Below the pieces are notes generated by a model. It ran no database searches. It saw nothing but the letters and a program-made list of their open reading frames with translations, and was not told where the DNA came from. A stretch of DNA of 50,964 bases from contig JAKPQH010000216.1 of assembly GCA_029580855.1 (NCBI GenBank), positions 1 to 50,964 on the forward strand, in the 5' to 3' direction. The stretch is from a bacterium (GTDB taxonomy: Bacteria; Methylomirabilota; Methylomirabilia; Methylomirabilales; 2-02-FULL-66-22). A program made the position numbers and the translations under genes. Below are positions 1 to 10,306 of the stretch, one piece after another (position 1 is the stretch's first letter; every line of letters begins with the position of its first letter).

Positions 1-43
1 GATAAGCGTGAGGTCCCTGGTTCGATCCCAGGAAGGCCCACCA
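1..43 (+). tRNA. tRNA-Ile (GAT), 3' part
   Basis: The window opens at the anticodon GAT. The anticodon 3' stem, T arm, acceptor 3' strand (GGCCC), discriminator A and an encoded CCA (41-43) follow. The 5' half lies outside the window. Its position just before tRNA-Ala and 23S is the classic 16S-Ile-Ala-23S spacer arrangement. Confidence 0.9.
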
Positions 44-70
44 AAGTTCCCGCCACGCGAAAACCTGAGC

Positions 71-95
71 ATTTTTTCGCTCGAGGCGAAAAAAT
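71..95. repeat. Perfect 10-bp palindrome between the spacer tRNAs
   Basis: Bases 71-80 (ATTTTTTCGC) and 86-95 are exact reverse complements around a 5-base centre, TCGAG. The hairpin fills most of the 52-base gap between tRNA-Ile and tRNA-Ala. It is followed directly by the tRNA-Ala acceptor, not by a U-tract, so an RNA-processing stem is more likely than a terminator. That role is inference. Confidence 0.7.
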
Positions 96-171
96 GGGGA
101 TGTAGCTCAGATGGGAGAGCACCTGCTTTGCAAGCAGGGGGTCAGCGGTTCGATTCCGCTCATCTCCACCA
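96..171 (+). tRNA. tRNA-Ala (TGC)
   Basis: The acceptor GGGGATG (96-102) pairs with CATCTCC (161-167), with one G-T pair. The anticodon stem is CCTGC/GCAGG with anticodon TGC at 129-131, the T loop is TTCGATT, and CCA is encoded (169-171). It lies in the 16S-23S spacer. Confidence 0.97.
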
Positions 172-218
172 CGAGATGGTATAAGCGCGTTTGAGTGTTC
201 CCTGGATTACAGGGGATG

Positions 219-230
219 TGCTCTTTGACA
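219..230 (+). promoter_or_regulatory. boxA antitermination site before 23S
   Basis: TGCTCTTTGACA differs from the boxA core TGCTCTTTAACA at one base. It lies about 50 bases before the 23S 5' end, where boxA loads the NusB/NusE antitermination complex in rRNA operons. Confidence 0.7.
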
Positions 231-277
231 ACTGAATAGCGATCGGGTGTCTTCTCTGTTTCACCGAACCAAAGTGG

Positions 278-3298
<3,021 letters not shown>

Positions 3299-3373
3299 TC
3301 ACATTTCTTTTTTGATGCCTTACATCCGGGAAGCAGAGAGGCACCCGAACCGCTATTCCTTTTGCGTGTGTCC

Positions 3374-3697
3374 ATGCGACGTGCTGTCGTTTTGCCTATG
3401 GTTTTGGGTTTGCTGACCGTGGCCGCGGGCGGATCGCCGGTGCGACCTTTCGCGACTGAGAGTACAGGCATCTCGGTGACCTCCAGCGTCGTGAGGAAGG
3501 CGACCAGGGTCGATGTAAATCGGGCGGGTCGTGACGAATTGAGTCGGCTACCCGGGATGACCCCAGAGGCTGCCGACCGGATCATCAAGCGGCGCCCGTA
3601 TCGGAAACTGGACGAGTTGGTTGGCAAGAAGGCGATCGGCAAAAAACAGTTCGCGCAGATCCGGGATTACATCAGCGTCGGGACCGAAGGGATGTGA
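3374..3697 (+). CDS. ComEA-like helix-hairpin-helix protein inside the rRNA operon
   Basis: The product is 107 aa. An N-terminal hydrophobic stretch (about residues 4-20) looks like a signal peptide or anchor. From about residue 49 it matches the ComEA-type helix-hairpin-helix DNA-binding domain: VDVNRAGRDELSRLPGMTP, then a second hairpin with AIGKKQF. In ComEA this domain binds incoming DNA in the periplasm during transformation. The frame is open back into the 23S 3' end, so I chose ATG 3374 (GTG 3368 is also possible); no clear Shine-Dalgarno is seen. It occupies the 23S-5S spacer and would be cotranscribed with the rRNA. Family assignment is good; function and expression are uncertain. 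Confidence 0.7.
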   Translation: MRRAVVLPMVLGLLTVAAGGSPVRPFATESTGISVTSSVVRKATRVDVNRAGRDELSRLPGMTPEAADRIIKRRPYRKLDELVGKKAIGKKQFAQIRDYISVGTEGM

Positions 3698-3728
3698 CGA
3701 ATCCCGAGGCGGCCCGATGTGATAGGTT

Positions 3729-3844
<116 letters not shown>

Positions 3845-3852
3845 ATTTATTT

Positions 3853-3892
3853 GAAGAGCCCCATGCGAACAGCATGGGGCTCTTCGCGTTTG
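3853..3892 (+). terminator. rRNA operon terminator
   Basis: A perfect 14-bp stem (3853-3866 with 3872-3885) has the loop GAACA and is followed by GCGTTTGG. It begins nine bases after the 5S end, so it most likely ends rRNA transcription. Confidence 0.85.
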
Positions 3893-3985
3893 GTGCTCCG
3901 GGGCACGCCGGTGGGGCGTCGGCGTCGCCGCGGCATGGTCGGATGACACGGATACGTTCCTTTCGGTCCGAGAACCACGCATTAA

Positions 3986-4015
3986 TTGACAGGTGTGCAA
4001 CCGTTGTGTTAGACA
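3986..4015 (+). promoter_or_regulatory. Probable sigma-70 promoter of the amidase operon
   Basis: A perfect -35 TTGACA (3986-3991) precedes a weak -10 TAGACA (4010-4015) by 18 bp, about 30 bases before the amidase ATG. It is the only good match between the rRNA terminator and the gene. Confidence 0.45.
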
Positions 4016-4042
4016 TAGGGAAACAACCGCACGGAAACACAC

Positions 4043-5518
4043 ATGCATTTTCTTTTTCGTGAGCAAAAGTTCCGATCGATTCTTTTTCGTTGCCTGCTCG
4101 CAGGTCTCGCCGTGGTCTCGTCTTTTGGGATTGGTCGCCAGGCGCTGGCTGGACCGTCCGAGGGCCGGTTTCAGCCCGTTTCTTCTACCTCCAAGAGGCT
4201 GGAGTCGGTGCGGGCGAGCATCCCCACGACTCCGATTCTCGGCGTCGTCACGAAGGTCCGCGTGGGAACCCATGAGGGATTCAAGCGGATCGTGTTCGAC
4301 CTCGAGGGCCCGCAAGAGTGGTCCGTGGACCGGCCGCCCTCCGGTCCGATCCGCGTTGTCATCCCCGGCGTGGGTCTGGACGAGCGGGTGCGTCGGCTGG
4401 ACTTCGCCCGCGGACCGGTGCGATCCATCCAGCCTATTCGCCGATCCGGCGGTGTCGAAATCCTGCTGTTCTGCGAACCGAGTCAGGTGAAGATCCGGAC
4501 CCTGATGCTCGCCGATCCGCATCGGCTCGTCGTCGATGTCTTGCTTCCCGTCCCCGGCGACACCGAGCGCGCGGCCGCACAGGGGACCCCGGCGCCCCCC
4601 GATGAGCTCAATGCGCCGGCCACAGCCGGAGCGCCCAAGGCGCGCGCACCCGCCCCGTCGCCTGTCCTCGCACAGACGCCGCCGGCACCCCCGCGCGATC
4701 GGGCGCCGCGACCGGCCGCAACTCCGACCCAGCCCGCGAGGGAGCCGGCGGCCGATACAATCGCGAGTCCGTCCGCCGCCGATCCTGCGCAAACCCCACC
4801 GCTGACCATCGTCCTGGACCCAGGCCACGGCGGGCACGACACAGGCGCCATCGGGCCCAGCGGCCTCATGGAAAAAGACGTGGTGCTGGATCTCGCCCTC
4901 CGCCTCCGGCGGCTGCTCCAGCGGCAGCTCGGCGTCCGCGTTTTGATGACGCGCACCGACGACGTGTTCGTTCCGCTCCCGGAGCGGAGCGCATTCGCCA
5001 ATCGCGTCAAGGCGGATTTCCTCATCAGCCTGCACGTCAACGCCGCCAACAAGCGCGGCGCGGTGGGCTTCGAGACTTTCTACTTCACGCGCGAGCCATC
5101 CGACAACGACGCGCGGGCATCCACCCAGCGCGAGAATCTGGTCATCGAGAACAACGGGACGCCCGGCAAGGACCTGGAGTCGTTGCTCAGGTCAACGCTC
5201 GCGGACATGGCCGTCACGCGCGACATGAAGGAATCCAGCAACCTGGCGGAGCGTATCCTGTCCGCGATGGAGAAGATCCTGCGGGTGGAGAACCGGGGGG
5301 TCAAGTCCGGCCCGTTCTACGTCTTGGCCACGGCCGCCATGCCCGCGGTGCTCGTGGAGAGCGCGTTCATCACGAATCCGAGAGAGGAACGCAAGCTGCA
5401 GCGCCAGGAGTATCGCGAGCAGATCGCGCGGGCACTCTTCGACGGCATCGCGGCCTACAAACTTCGGTACGAGCAGCGGCTGGGCCTGCGAAGCGCCCCG
5501 GCCGGCGTCGGGTCCTGA
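4043..5518 (+). CDS. N-acetylmuramoyl-L-alanine amidase (AmiC/AmiB type)
   Basis: The product is 491 aa. It cleaves the amide bond between MurNAc and the stem peptide in the periplasm, mainly at division septa. It has a signal sequence (about 1-36), an AMIN domain (about 64-167) that in this family targets peptidoglycan or the septum, a Pro/Ala-rich linker (about 170-252) and an Amidase_3 zinc domain (about 254-475). Expected zinc ligands are H262 (DPGHGG), E277 and H331 (SLHVNA); the catalytic glutamate is E439 (VESAFITN). All are present, so it should be active. It is followed three bases later by the GerMN gene and then rph, suggesting one operon. No strong Shine-Dalgarno precedes ATG 4043. 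Confidence 0.93.
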   Translation: MHFLFREQKFRSILFRCLLAGLAVVSSFGIGRQALAGPSEGRFQPVSSTSKRLESVRASIPTTPILGVVTKVRVGTHEGFKRIVFDLEGPQEWSVDRPPSGPIRVVIPGVGLDERVRRLDFARGPVRSIQPIRRSGGVEILLFCEPSQVKIRTLMLADPHRLVVDVLLPVPGDTERAAAQGTPAPPDELNAPATAGAPKARAPAPSPVLAQTPPAPPRDRAPRPAATPTQPAREPAADTIASPSAADPAQTPPLTIVLDPGHGGHDTGAIGPSGLMEKDVVLDLALRLRRLLQRQLGVRVLMTRTDDVFVPLPERSAFANRVKADFLISLHVNAANKRGAVGFETFYFTREPSDNDARASTQRENLVIENNGTPGKDLESLLRSTLADMAVTRDMKESSNLAERILSAMEKILRVENRGVKSGPFYVLATAAMPAVLVESAFITNPREERKLQRQEYREQIARALFDGIAAYKLRYEQRLGLRSAPAGVGS

Positions 5519-5521
5519 ACC

Positions 5522-6154
5522 GTGTTCGCGGGATTGTGGCGTCGCGGCTCCGTGTGGCCTTGGTGCGCCCTGGGGCTCACAAGCTGCGCGATCGTCGGGG
5601 CCATTGCCTGGGAGGTGTGGCCTCGGACGGCGGACCTCTCCCTCGTGCGCCCGCGGGTGCAGGGAACGCGTGCGCCGTCGGCCGCGGTGCCGGAGCGCGT
5701 GCGTGTCCGTCTGTTCTTTCCACACGAGGCGAAAGGCAACCTGGTGGAGGAAGAGCGGATCGTCCCGCGACGATCCGCGCTCGCGGATCGCGTACGAGAA
5801 GTTCTTCAAGAGCTGACCCGGACGGACGGCACGGGTGCCGTGCCCGCGTGCCCGCCCGCGGCGCAGCTTCGCCGGGTCTTCCTGGACCAGTTCGGAATCC
5901 TGTATCTCGACTTCAACAAAGGGATCGAGACGCTGGCGGTGGGGAACGAGAGCCGCGCCGCGCTGGCCGTGTCCGCCATCGTTCTGAGTCTGGCGACCAA
6001 TTTCAGCGAGGTGAAGCGGGTCCAGTTCCTCACGGAGGGCCACGACTGGTTCGCGCAGGTCGGGACCGTCGACCTGCGCCGGCCCCTGCAGCCCCAGTTA
6101 CTCGAGGAGCAAACCCGCTCCACCGTCTCCGCACCGCCCGAGGGTACGCCGTGA
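5522..6154 (+). CDS. GerMN-domain membrane-anchored protein
   Basis: The product is 210 aa with a GTG start three bases after the amidase stop. One hydrophobic segment (about 13-30) is followed by a short linker and a GerMN domain (about 60-195, with [21 protein letters not shown] and [10 protein letters not shown]). GerMN domains are named from Bacillus GerM and are found in envelope and spore-cortex-related proteins. In non-sporulating Gram-negatives they often lie beside an AmiC-type amidase, as here, suggesting a cell-wall role. The exact function is unknown. An ORF in another frame across this gene is a shadow. Confidence 0.85.
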   Translation: MFAGLWRRGSVWPWCALGLTSCAIVGAIAWEVWPRTADLSLVRPRVQGTRAPSAAVPERVRVRLFFPHEAKGNLVEEERIVPRRSALADRVREVLQELTRTDGTGAVPACPPAAQLRRVFLDQFGILYLDFNKGIETLAVGNESRAALAVSAIVLSLATNFSEVKRVQFLTEGHDWFAQVGTVDLRRPLQPQLLEEQTRSTVSAPPEGTP

Positions 6155-6224
6155 GTGTCGGAGAATCTACGCCCTCGGATGCGACCTCGCGTCTCTCCAA
6201 CATCGCACAAGGAATGGGGACACC

Positions 6225-6959
6225 ATGCGGCCCGACGGGCGACAACCCAACCAGATGCGACCGGTCAAAATCACGCGGGATTTCTTACGCCACGCGGAGG
6301 GCTCGGTCCTGATCGAGGTCGGCGAGACCAAGGTCGTGTGCACGGCCAGCGTCGAGGACCGCGTCCCGCCGTTCCTCCGCGACACCGGGCAGGGGTGGGT
6401 CACAGCCGAGTATGGGATGCTCCCCCGCTCCACGAAGACCCGGACGTCGCGCGAGACCTCGACCGGGCGCCCGAGCGGGCGCACCTTCGAGATCCAGCGC
6501 CTTGTGGGGCGATCGCTGCGCGGCGTGACCAACCTCGCCGCGCTCGGCCCTCGGACCGTCTGGATGGACTGCGACGTCATCCAGGCGGATGGGGGGACGC
6601 GGACGGCGGCCATCACGGGGGCCTATATCGCCTTGGCCGACGCGCTGCACTATCTCCGCTCCAACGGGCAGATCTCCAGCCTGCCGCTCAAAGAGTTCGT
6701 GGCGGCGACCAGCGTGGGGGTGGTCGACGGGCAGCCGGTTTTGGACCTGTGCTACGCCGAGGACTCCATCGCCGACGTGGACATGAATGTGATCATGACC
6801 GGCGGCGGGAAGTTTGTGGAGGTCCAAGGCACCGCCGAGGAGACCCCCTTCGATCGGCCGCAGCTTGACGCCATGCTGAGCCTGGCCTCGGCCGGCATCC
6901 AGGAACTGATCGCGCTCCAGCGGCGCCTGCTCGCCGAGCGCTCCGCGAGCGCGCGATAG
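6225..6959 (+). CDS. rph: Ribonuclease PH
   Basis: The product is 244 aa, the normal length. This phosphorolytic 3'-5' exoribonuclease trims tRNA 3' ends. It is nearly full-length collinear with the family: [16 protein letters not shown] at the start, [29 protein letters not shown] and the [16 protein letters not shown] block with phosphate-site residues. In many bacteria it is followed directly by rdgB. Here rdgB lies 3.3 kb downstream, beyond the PEP-CTERM block. Confidence 0.96.
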   Translation: MRPDGRQPNQMRPVKITRDFLRHAEGSVLIEVGETKVVCTASVEDRVPPFLRDTGQGWVTAEYGMLPRSTKTRTSRETSTGRPSGRTFEIQRLVGRSLRGVTNLAALGPRTVWMDCDVIQADGGTRTAAITGAYIALADALHYLRSNGQISSLPLKEFVAATSVGVVDGQPVLDLCYAEDSIADVDMNVIMTGGGKFVEVQGTAEETPFDRPQLDAMLSLASAGIQELIALQRRLLAERSASAR

Positions 6960-7369
6960 CGCGGGCCCGGACTTTTCTCGCCAAGACGCCAAGGGCGCAA
7001 AGAAGAACAGCCTCCGCCTCTCGCCATGGCGCGCTTAGGACGGAATTGTCGTCACGGCTCCTCAGTCCCTTGAGGGAAGAGCCATAGCCGTCTTGGCGGC
7101 CTTCGCGTGCGTGGCGAGAGCACTGCAACTTCGTCCAATCGTTCGGAAAGCTTCCAGTTTTCCTTCGTGCACGAATCTCCGCGTCCAGTGCGGCCCGCAA
7201 GGCCGTCGGCTCACCAGTTTCCGGCCCGACCGTCGGGAAAGTTTCCAATTTTACCCCAATGCCCGAAAACAGCCCCACCGAGCCACCTTTCCACCGGCGG
7301 CCTCGTAGTCCTTGAAATCATTCACGAATATGAATCACGAGCCTCTACCGCGTACGGCTCCGCAGGGCC
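6960..7369. other. Gene-free stretch with palindromic repeats after rph
   Basis: I see no credible coding frame. A degenerate long inverted repeat runs from about 6977 (CTCGCCAAGACGCC) to 7118 (…GGCGAG), with right arm GTCTTGGCGGCC near 7090. Two imperfect direct repeats, GGAAAGCTTCCAGTTTTCC (7145-7163) and GGAAAGTTTCCAATTTTACC (7236-7255), follow. It looks like repeat debris rather than genes. Confidence 0.6.
6977..7118. repeat. MITE-like degenerate inverted repeat
   Basis: The left arm CTCGCCAAGACGCCAAG (6977-6993) is the approximate reverse complement of right-arm sequence at 7090-7118 (TCTTGGCGGCC…GGCGAG). CTTGGCGTCTTGGCGAG-like palindromes are common dispersed intergenic repeats in bacteria. 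There is no coding content and no visible target duplication. Confidence 0.45.
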
Positions 7370-7386
7370 AGGCACGGTTTATGCTT
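7370..7386 (+). promoter_or_regulatory. Candidate sigma-54 promoter before the PEP-CTERM cluster
   Basis: AGGCACG-GTTT-ATGCT matches the consensus TGGCACG-N4-TTGCW at 10 of 12 positions. The essential GG (7371-7372) and GC (7383-7384) are exactly 10 bp apart. PEP-CTERM genes in several lineages are controlled by the sigma-54 activator PrsR, so the site fits the downstream genes. Functional use is inferred. Confidence 0.55.
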
Positions 7387-7457
7387 TCCATAGCGTAACG
7401 AAGGCTTTCTTGCAGGGGAGGGTGCGCCCATGGCGGCTTTCCCCTCATGGGTATGTG

Positions 7458-7506
7458 ACGCCCCCGGGTGACCACGGCAGTGGTCGGCGGGGGCGTTTGT
7501 GTTTCT
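7458..7506 (+). terminator. Terminator/attenuator hairpin in the PEP-CTERM leader
   Basis: The outer stem ACGCCCCC (7458-7465) pairs with GGGGGCGT (7489-7496). The inner stem GACCAC (7470-7475) pairs with GTGGTC (7480-7485). TTTGTGTTTCT follows. It sits between the sigma-54 candidate and the first PEP-CTERM start, so it could act as an attenuator or be the terminator of a lost upstream copy. Similar hairpins follow the next two PEP-CTERM genes. Confidence 0.6.
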
Positions 7507-7551
7507 GTGAACGCTCCATTGTGGTTGTAGCAGAACGGGGAGAACACAACC

Positions 7552-8195
7552 ATGAAACGGCTCCGGAGTCTCTTACCCATCTGTTGTTGCCTTGTCCTCA
7601 TGCATACCCCTGCGGTCGCCACCGTGGTGTACGACAACACGGCCTACCCGACCGGCGAGTCAGTGGGGCCGGACACGGCGGTGTATGAATTGGGGGAAAG
7701 CATAACCCTTGCCGGGACGGAGCGGGTGGTTACCGATTTTCTCTTTGGGTACACTTTGCGTGTCTTCGAGTCGGCAACGGCCATCGTACGCTTCTATGAG
7801 GGGGGGATGGGTCTGCCCCTCTCTTCGAGCCATTCTTCAGGAGCGATGCCATCACCATAACGCGGGACGGAGACCGCGCGTCTCTGACAGGCCTATCGGT
7901 GACCGTTCCCGATACCTTCACATGGACCGTCGAGTTCTCCGGTATTTTTCCGCAAGTTAATGGCGCGCTTAGGGTGGCCAGTCCTCCGACTGTTGGGTCT
8001 TCAGACTCAGGGTCTGCATGGGAATGGACCGTCACCGGCTGGATACCGATTACTGCGACTGGACCGCTCGATTTTCTGGCTCGCGTGAGCGCCGAAGTCA
8101 CTGCCCCTGTCCCGGAAGCCTCCACACTTCTTGTCGTCGGCTCCGGAGTCGCATGGTGGTTGGCTGGGCGGGCCTGGCGGCGGCACCGCAAGTAG
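7552..8195 (+). pseudogene. PEP-CTERM sorting-domain protein, frameshifted at a G7 tract
   Basis: It has an N-terminal signal peptide (MKRLRSLLPICCCLVLMHTP…ATVV) and a beta-rich secreted domain. The frame closes early at 7860, but the frame one base back continues the same domain from the G7 run at 7800-7806 (…FYEGG|DGSAPLFEPFF…) to a complete PEP-CTERM tail: VPEAS, a hydrophobic segment and RRHRK, ending at 8195. One extra G would restore a protein of about 214 aa. The tail directs exosortase-mediated sorting to the outer surface. A homopolymer sequencing error, phase variation and true decay are all possible. GGGGAG upstream serves as a Shine-Dalgarno. Confidence 0.75.
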
Positions 8196-8398
8196 GCTGC
8201 AGAGGAATGACGCCGCCGGCATCATTCGACACCCTCGACGACCATGTCGAAGGGCAGCCGGGGCGTTTGTGGTTTTACGAGGACGTGGTCTGACAAAAAA
8301 CTCCGACGAGCAAAAAGACCATGACGCACCTGCGTGAGAAGAAAACTCGTATCGGCCATCTGTAGAACGAGAGAGTAGACCGGACAGGAGATTAGTTT

Positions 8399-9033
8399 AT
8401 GAAAAAACCGCGGCTTGATTTCGTGGGCTCTTGTGCGTCAAGAATGGCGCTGGCCGCCCTCATTGCTGGCTTGGCGGCATGGACCGCAGGGCCAGCAGGT
8501 GCTAGCTTGATCCTGCAAGACCAGTTCTCACAGCTCAACCAGGTCTACGAGAATCAACGAATCGGACAGAGTTTCACGGCCGAGGATGCACACATCCTGT
8601 CGATTGGCTTCCGCTTTGAACCGATAAACCCCGACCACGCGAGCGCAGAGCCGCTGACGATCACCCTGCACGAAGGGGCCGGCTTTGCAGTCCTGCTCTC
8701 GGCGCTACCTCGATCGATCCGTCTGCTGGCTTCGTTGGCTTTGCGGATGCGGATTTCAGCGCCGTGCTGCTCACGGTCGGGGCCGAGTACACCCCTGAGA
8801 TCAGCACGCTCACCACCAGCACCTATTGGGGGGTTTGGTCGAAGCTGTGGCCCGACGTGTCCGACGACACGTACCCGGGCGGCGTCATGTACATGCGGGG
8901 ATTCGCGGGTCCCAGTTCCGACCTGACGTTTCGAGTGATTCCGGCCGCTGTCCCCGAACCCTCGATGCTCCTTGTCTGGGCCTCCGGCCTGGCGATGCTT
9001 GGCGGGGTGGCGTGGCGGCGGCATCGCAGCTAG
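8399..9033 (+). pseudogene. PEP-CTERM sorting-domain protein, frameshifted
   Basis: It starts at ATG 8399 with Shine-Dalgarno CAGGAG (8385-8390). It has a signal peptide, then a secreted domain (SLILQDQFSQLNQVYENQRI…LTITLHEGAGF). Near 8690 the sense switches to the frame one base back (…LGATSIDPSAGFVGFADADF…), which runs to the PEP-CTERM tail VPEPS-hydrophobic-WRRHRS at 9033. One missing base in 8683-8700 would account for it; there is no homopolymer there. The intact protein would be about 211 aa. It is the second of three consecutive PEP-CTERM genes. Confidence 0.72.
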
Positions 9034-9162
9034 CTTGCGGATGATTCGCACCGTCGGCAGCATTCGGCTCCCTCGGTGATTACGCGAATGGTCGGCGGGC
9101 GTGTTTGCTGCTTGTCAGGGCTAAGATTTCGCAAGCTTTATCTTGCCGTGTGGAGGTGTGAG

Positions 9163-10116
9163 ATGGAAAGGCCAAGGCGGTATGTGGGGCTGGCCCTTTC
9201 AATCGTTCTGCTCATTGCCTTCTCGTACGGATCTGCAGAAGCCACGACTATAGAAATAAAGAATTTCGCAGATTTTCCCGCCTACCCATACAATACCGCT
9301 GCGTACATGGACAGCGGGGCTTATGTTGGATGTGGGCCAACGACGGGGGCCATGATCTTGGGTTATTTTGAAAATACGTACGGCCCCACTAATCTGCTGA
9401 CTGATCCGACCCCGGCGGGCGTGAACCAAGGGCTTGCGACAGCCTGGGCACTCCACAGTAGCACATACTTGAATACACATCCCGATGGCTTGGGCGATAT
9501 TTATGATGTGAGGCCAGGGATGGAAGGTTACGTCGCGAGCAGGGGTCCACAGGTGATCGGAGGACAAACGGTTATATACAGCCTTGATGTCGTGATCCAC
9601 GTTGGGCCTACCTATGACGCAACCCACCCCGGAAGTTGGACAGGAGCCCCAGACGGCTATAACTCCTATGGCCCGTTTGGTGATGCTTGGACCAACGATG
9701 CCACGTTCTACGCGCAAAACGCCTCCGGTGGTTGGTATATTGATGACACAGCATTCTACACACAGACCTCCGCATGGCTCTCCGATGGTATTCCTGTATG
9801 GTTGACTATTGACCAGGACGCCGCGTACGGGGGCGATCATTGGGTGCCGATGGTGAAGGTTGATGACGCGGGACACTACTATTACTATGACACGTACAGC
9901 GGAACTTTGCAGTCAGCCAATATTGCCTATGTCGGTGAATACGGATATGGAGGAACGCATGCCATTAGCGCGGTGCGCACCGTCAGCCTGGGTGCCGTGA
10001 TTTCTGGTGGGGGTGGAGAGGTTCCGGTCCCCGAACCGTCCACGCTTCTTCTCGTCGGCTCCGGAGTCGCATGGTTGTTGGCTGGGCGGGTGTGCCGGCG
10101 GCGCCGTCGCGGGTAG
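9163..10116 (+). CDS. PEP-CTERM protein with C39-like cysteine peptidase fold
   Basis: The product is 317 aa. ATG 9163 has Shine-Dalgarno GGAGGT (9152-9157); longer upstream starts lack one. A signal peptide (about 1-27) is followed by a papain-like C39_2-type domain. Candidate catalytic residues are C57 in GCGPTTGAMILGYF, H226 in DHWVPM and D243 in YYYYDTYSG. The C-terminus has VPEPS, a hydrophobic helix and RRRRR, the PEP-CTERM sorting signal. It is predicted to be an exported, surface-anchored cysteine peptidase or peptidase-like protein. Base composition is less GC-rich than flanking housekeeping genes, consistent with later acquisition. Substrate unknown. Confidence 0.82.
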   Translation: MERPRRYVGLALSIVLLIAFSYGSAEATTIEIKNFADFPAYPYNTAAYMDSGAYVGCGPTTGAMILGYFENTYGPTNLLTDPTPAGVNQGLATAWALHSSTYLNTHPDGLGDIYDVRPGMEGYVASRGPQVIGGQTVIYSLDVVIHVGPTYDATHPGSWTGAPDGYNSYGPFGDAWTNDATFYAQNASGGWYIDDTAFYTQTSAWLSDGIPVWLTIDQDAAYGGDHWVPMVKVDDAGHYYYYDTYSGTLQSANIAYVGEYGYGGTHAISAVRTVSLGAVISGGGGEVPVPEPSTLLLVGSGVAWLLAGRVCRRRRRG

Positions 10117-10136
10117 CGGGGTTCACGATAGGAGGA

Positions 10137-10178
10137 CACCACGAGCGCCGGGGCTTCCTCGGCGCTCGTGGTGTTTCT
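10137..10178 (+). terminator. Terminator after the PEP-CTERM peptidase gene
   Basis: A perfect 14-bp stem (10137-10150 with 10160-10173) has a 9-base loop and is followed by TTTCTGG. It starts 20 bases after the stop codon. Confidence 0.8.
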
Positions 10179-10306
10179 GGGGGTCGCACATCTTCCTGAC
10201 AAACGTTTCGAGTGACTGTTGTGAGTCTCAACGTGCAAGCCCTTGGTGGCCGGCCACCGCGCCTCCTCCTTTCCGGTTGCGCCCGGGTTACGTCCCGTGG
10301 TAAGAA

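Noticed and set aside
7390..7510. c-di-GMP (GEMM) riboswitch in the PEP-CTERM leader
   Set aside because: The leader is structured, but the GEMM core (GGCAAACC and ACGCAAAGCC blocks) is not present.
7107..7688. 193-codon frame upstream of the first PEP-CTERM gene
   Set aside because: It runs through repeats, the sigma-54 site and the leader hairpin, and has no ribosome-binding site or protein features.
9097..9132. Additional sigma-54 sites before the third PEP-CTERM gene
   Set aside because: Two GG-N10-GC pairs occur but match the rest of the consensus poorly. Such pairs are frequent by chance in GC-rich DNA.
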